From positions 31,208 to 95,207 of the forward strand of contig CAYUNE010000011.1 of the NCBI GenBank assembly GCA_964446115.1: 64,000 nt of DNA, written 5' to 3'. Positions 63,624 through 64,000 of this stretch are shown one piece after another. Below the pieces are notes generated by a model. The model ran no database searches, had not been told where the DNA came from, and saw only the letters and a list, made by a program, of their open reading frames with translations. Position 1 is the first letter of the stretch, and each line of letters begins with the position of its first letter. The stretch comes from CAYUNE01 sp964446115. GTDB lineage: Bacteria > Desulfobacterota > Desulfobulbia > Desulfobulbales > Desulfobulbaceae. Position numbers and translations under genes: made by a program.

Positions 63624-64000
63624 GTCATAAATTAGAGTCGCGGCCGAGGCCCGACTCTGGTTTGTTTATCCACGCGGCCTCTGGCAGCGGGAACGGTTTG
63701 GGCATTTTGCCCTTGAACCGTTTTTCATGTTCTTTGAAGGCGTTTTCAAGCACTGCCGCGCGTTGCGCCTGGATTTTTTCCGCCAGGCCATAATGGACCT
63801 GTTCAGGCGTCATGAGGCCGATACCGGTGTGCTTGTGAACGGAATTGTACCAGCTGAAGAACTTTTGGCAAAATGCCCGTGCATCCTGTATGGACCCGAA
63901 TCGGTCCGGGAAGGATGGTGAGTATTTCAGGGTTTTGAACTGTGCCTCTGAATAGGGGTTGTCATTGCTGACATGCGGTCTTGAGTGGGTTTTGGTCACT
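63624..64000 (-). mobile_element. IS3-family insertion sequence (one end only)
   Basis: The element occupies the right edge; its terminal TG is inferred at 63624-63625 from the junction with the truncated methyltransferase. The other end, the orfA gene and the target duplication lie outside. Confidence 0.75.
63625..64000 (-). CDS. IS3-family transposase OrfB, C-terminal part
   Basis: The frame enters from the right edge and ends at 63625. TKTHSRPHVSNDNPYSEAQF and KFFSWYNSVHKHTGIGLMTPEQVHYG are the integrase-core (DDE) C-terminal motifs of IS3/IS150-type OrfB; the last catalytic Glu is in the PYSEAQF segment. WINKPES marks the usual C-terminal end. The protein is truncated only by the window. 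Confidence 0.9.
   Translation of the reverse strand, partial: VTKTHSRPHVSNDNPYSEAQFKTLKYSPSFPDRFGSIQDARAFCQKFFSWYNSVHKHTGIGLMTPEQVHYGLAEKIQAQRAAVLENAFKEHEKRFKGKMPKPFPLPEAAWINKPESGLGRDSNL

Noticed and set aside
1..64000. tRNA, rRNA and CRISPR loci
   Set aside because: Scanning by eye found no cloverleaf-like CCA-end or regular spacer array; a covariance search could still find a missed tRNA.

Overview
The window looks like chromosomal DNA of a strictly anaerobic Desulfobacterota bacterium, probably a relative of the Desulfobulbales (inference). Supporting signs are a Wood-Ljungdahl/CODH-ACS cluster, an HdrA-MvhD module, a multihaem cytochrome, heavy selenocysteine use, a PEP-CTERM protein and a GEMM riboswitch. 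Coding density is high, GC is roughly 55-60 %, and I found no tRNA, rRNA or CRISPR array.

Layout: 1-5465 holds the end of an M20 peptidase gene, a dynamin-like GTPase, a porin and an FG-GAP exported protein. 5617-10203 is metal transport: a CDF exporter and an iron cluster (Cys-rich FeoA-like protein, FeoB-associated Cys-rich peptide, FeoA, FeoB). 10209-13079 carries a response regulator-PAS-GGDEF cyclase and a PEP-CTERM SGNH hydrolase. 13252-17724 is a promoter, a GEMM-I cyclic-dinucleotide riboswitch with an overlapping terminator, and a very large octahaem cytochrome c read through an in-frame UGA. 18638-34748 is a type II secretion locus (G-H-I-J-K-L-M-N-C-D-E, F on the other strand, then a GspA/ExeA ATPase). 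Its GspG is fused behind a delta-60-repeat/CFI-box protein. 34745-43758 is mixed: a SelW-like selenoprotein, a DtxR regulator, RecN, a PP-loop enzyme, a repeat lipoprotein, a SleB hydrolase, a NifU domain and RecD2.

43919-61616 is the metabolic core: FolD, CooS, a MetF-AcsD fusion, AcsB, AcsC, then three consecutive selenoproteins: a formate dehydrogenase fused to a GltD-type flavin module, a double-length HdrA, and MvhD. Together they cover the carbonyl branch, part of the methyl branch and a likely flavin-based electron-bifurcating or confurcating formate module. HdrBC, AcsE, MetV and formyl-THF synthetase are not in the window. 61864-64000 has an SDR enzyme, a methyltransferase, and a methyltransferase remnant cut by an IS3-family element that runs off the right edge.

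The strongest overall signal is five in-frame UGA codons (cytochrome, SelW-like, FDH, HdrA, MvhD). Each is followed 11-21 nt later by a perfect short hairpin with a 4-5 nt loop containing G and U, as expected for bacterial SECIS elements. Other points of interest are the two gene fusions, a dispersed intergenic repeat family, and the riboswitch that links nucleotide second messengers to the Sec-containing cytochrome.
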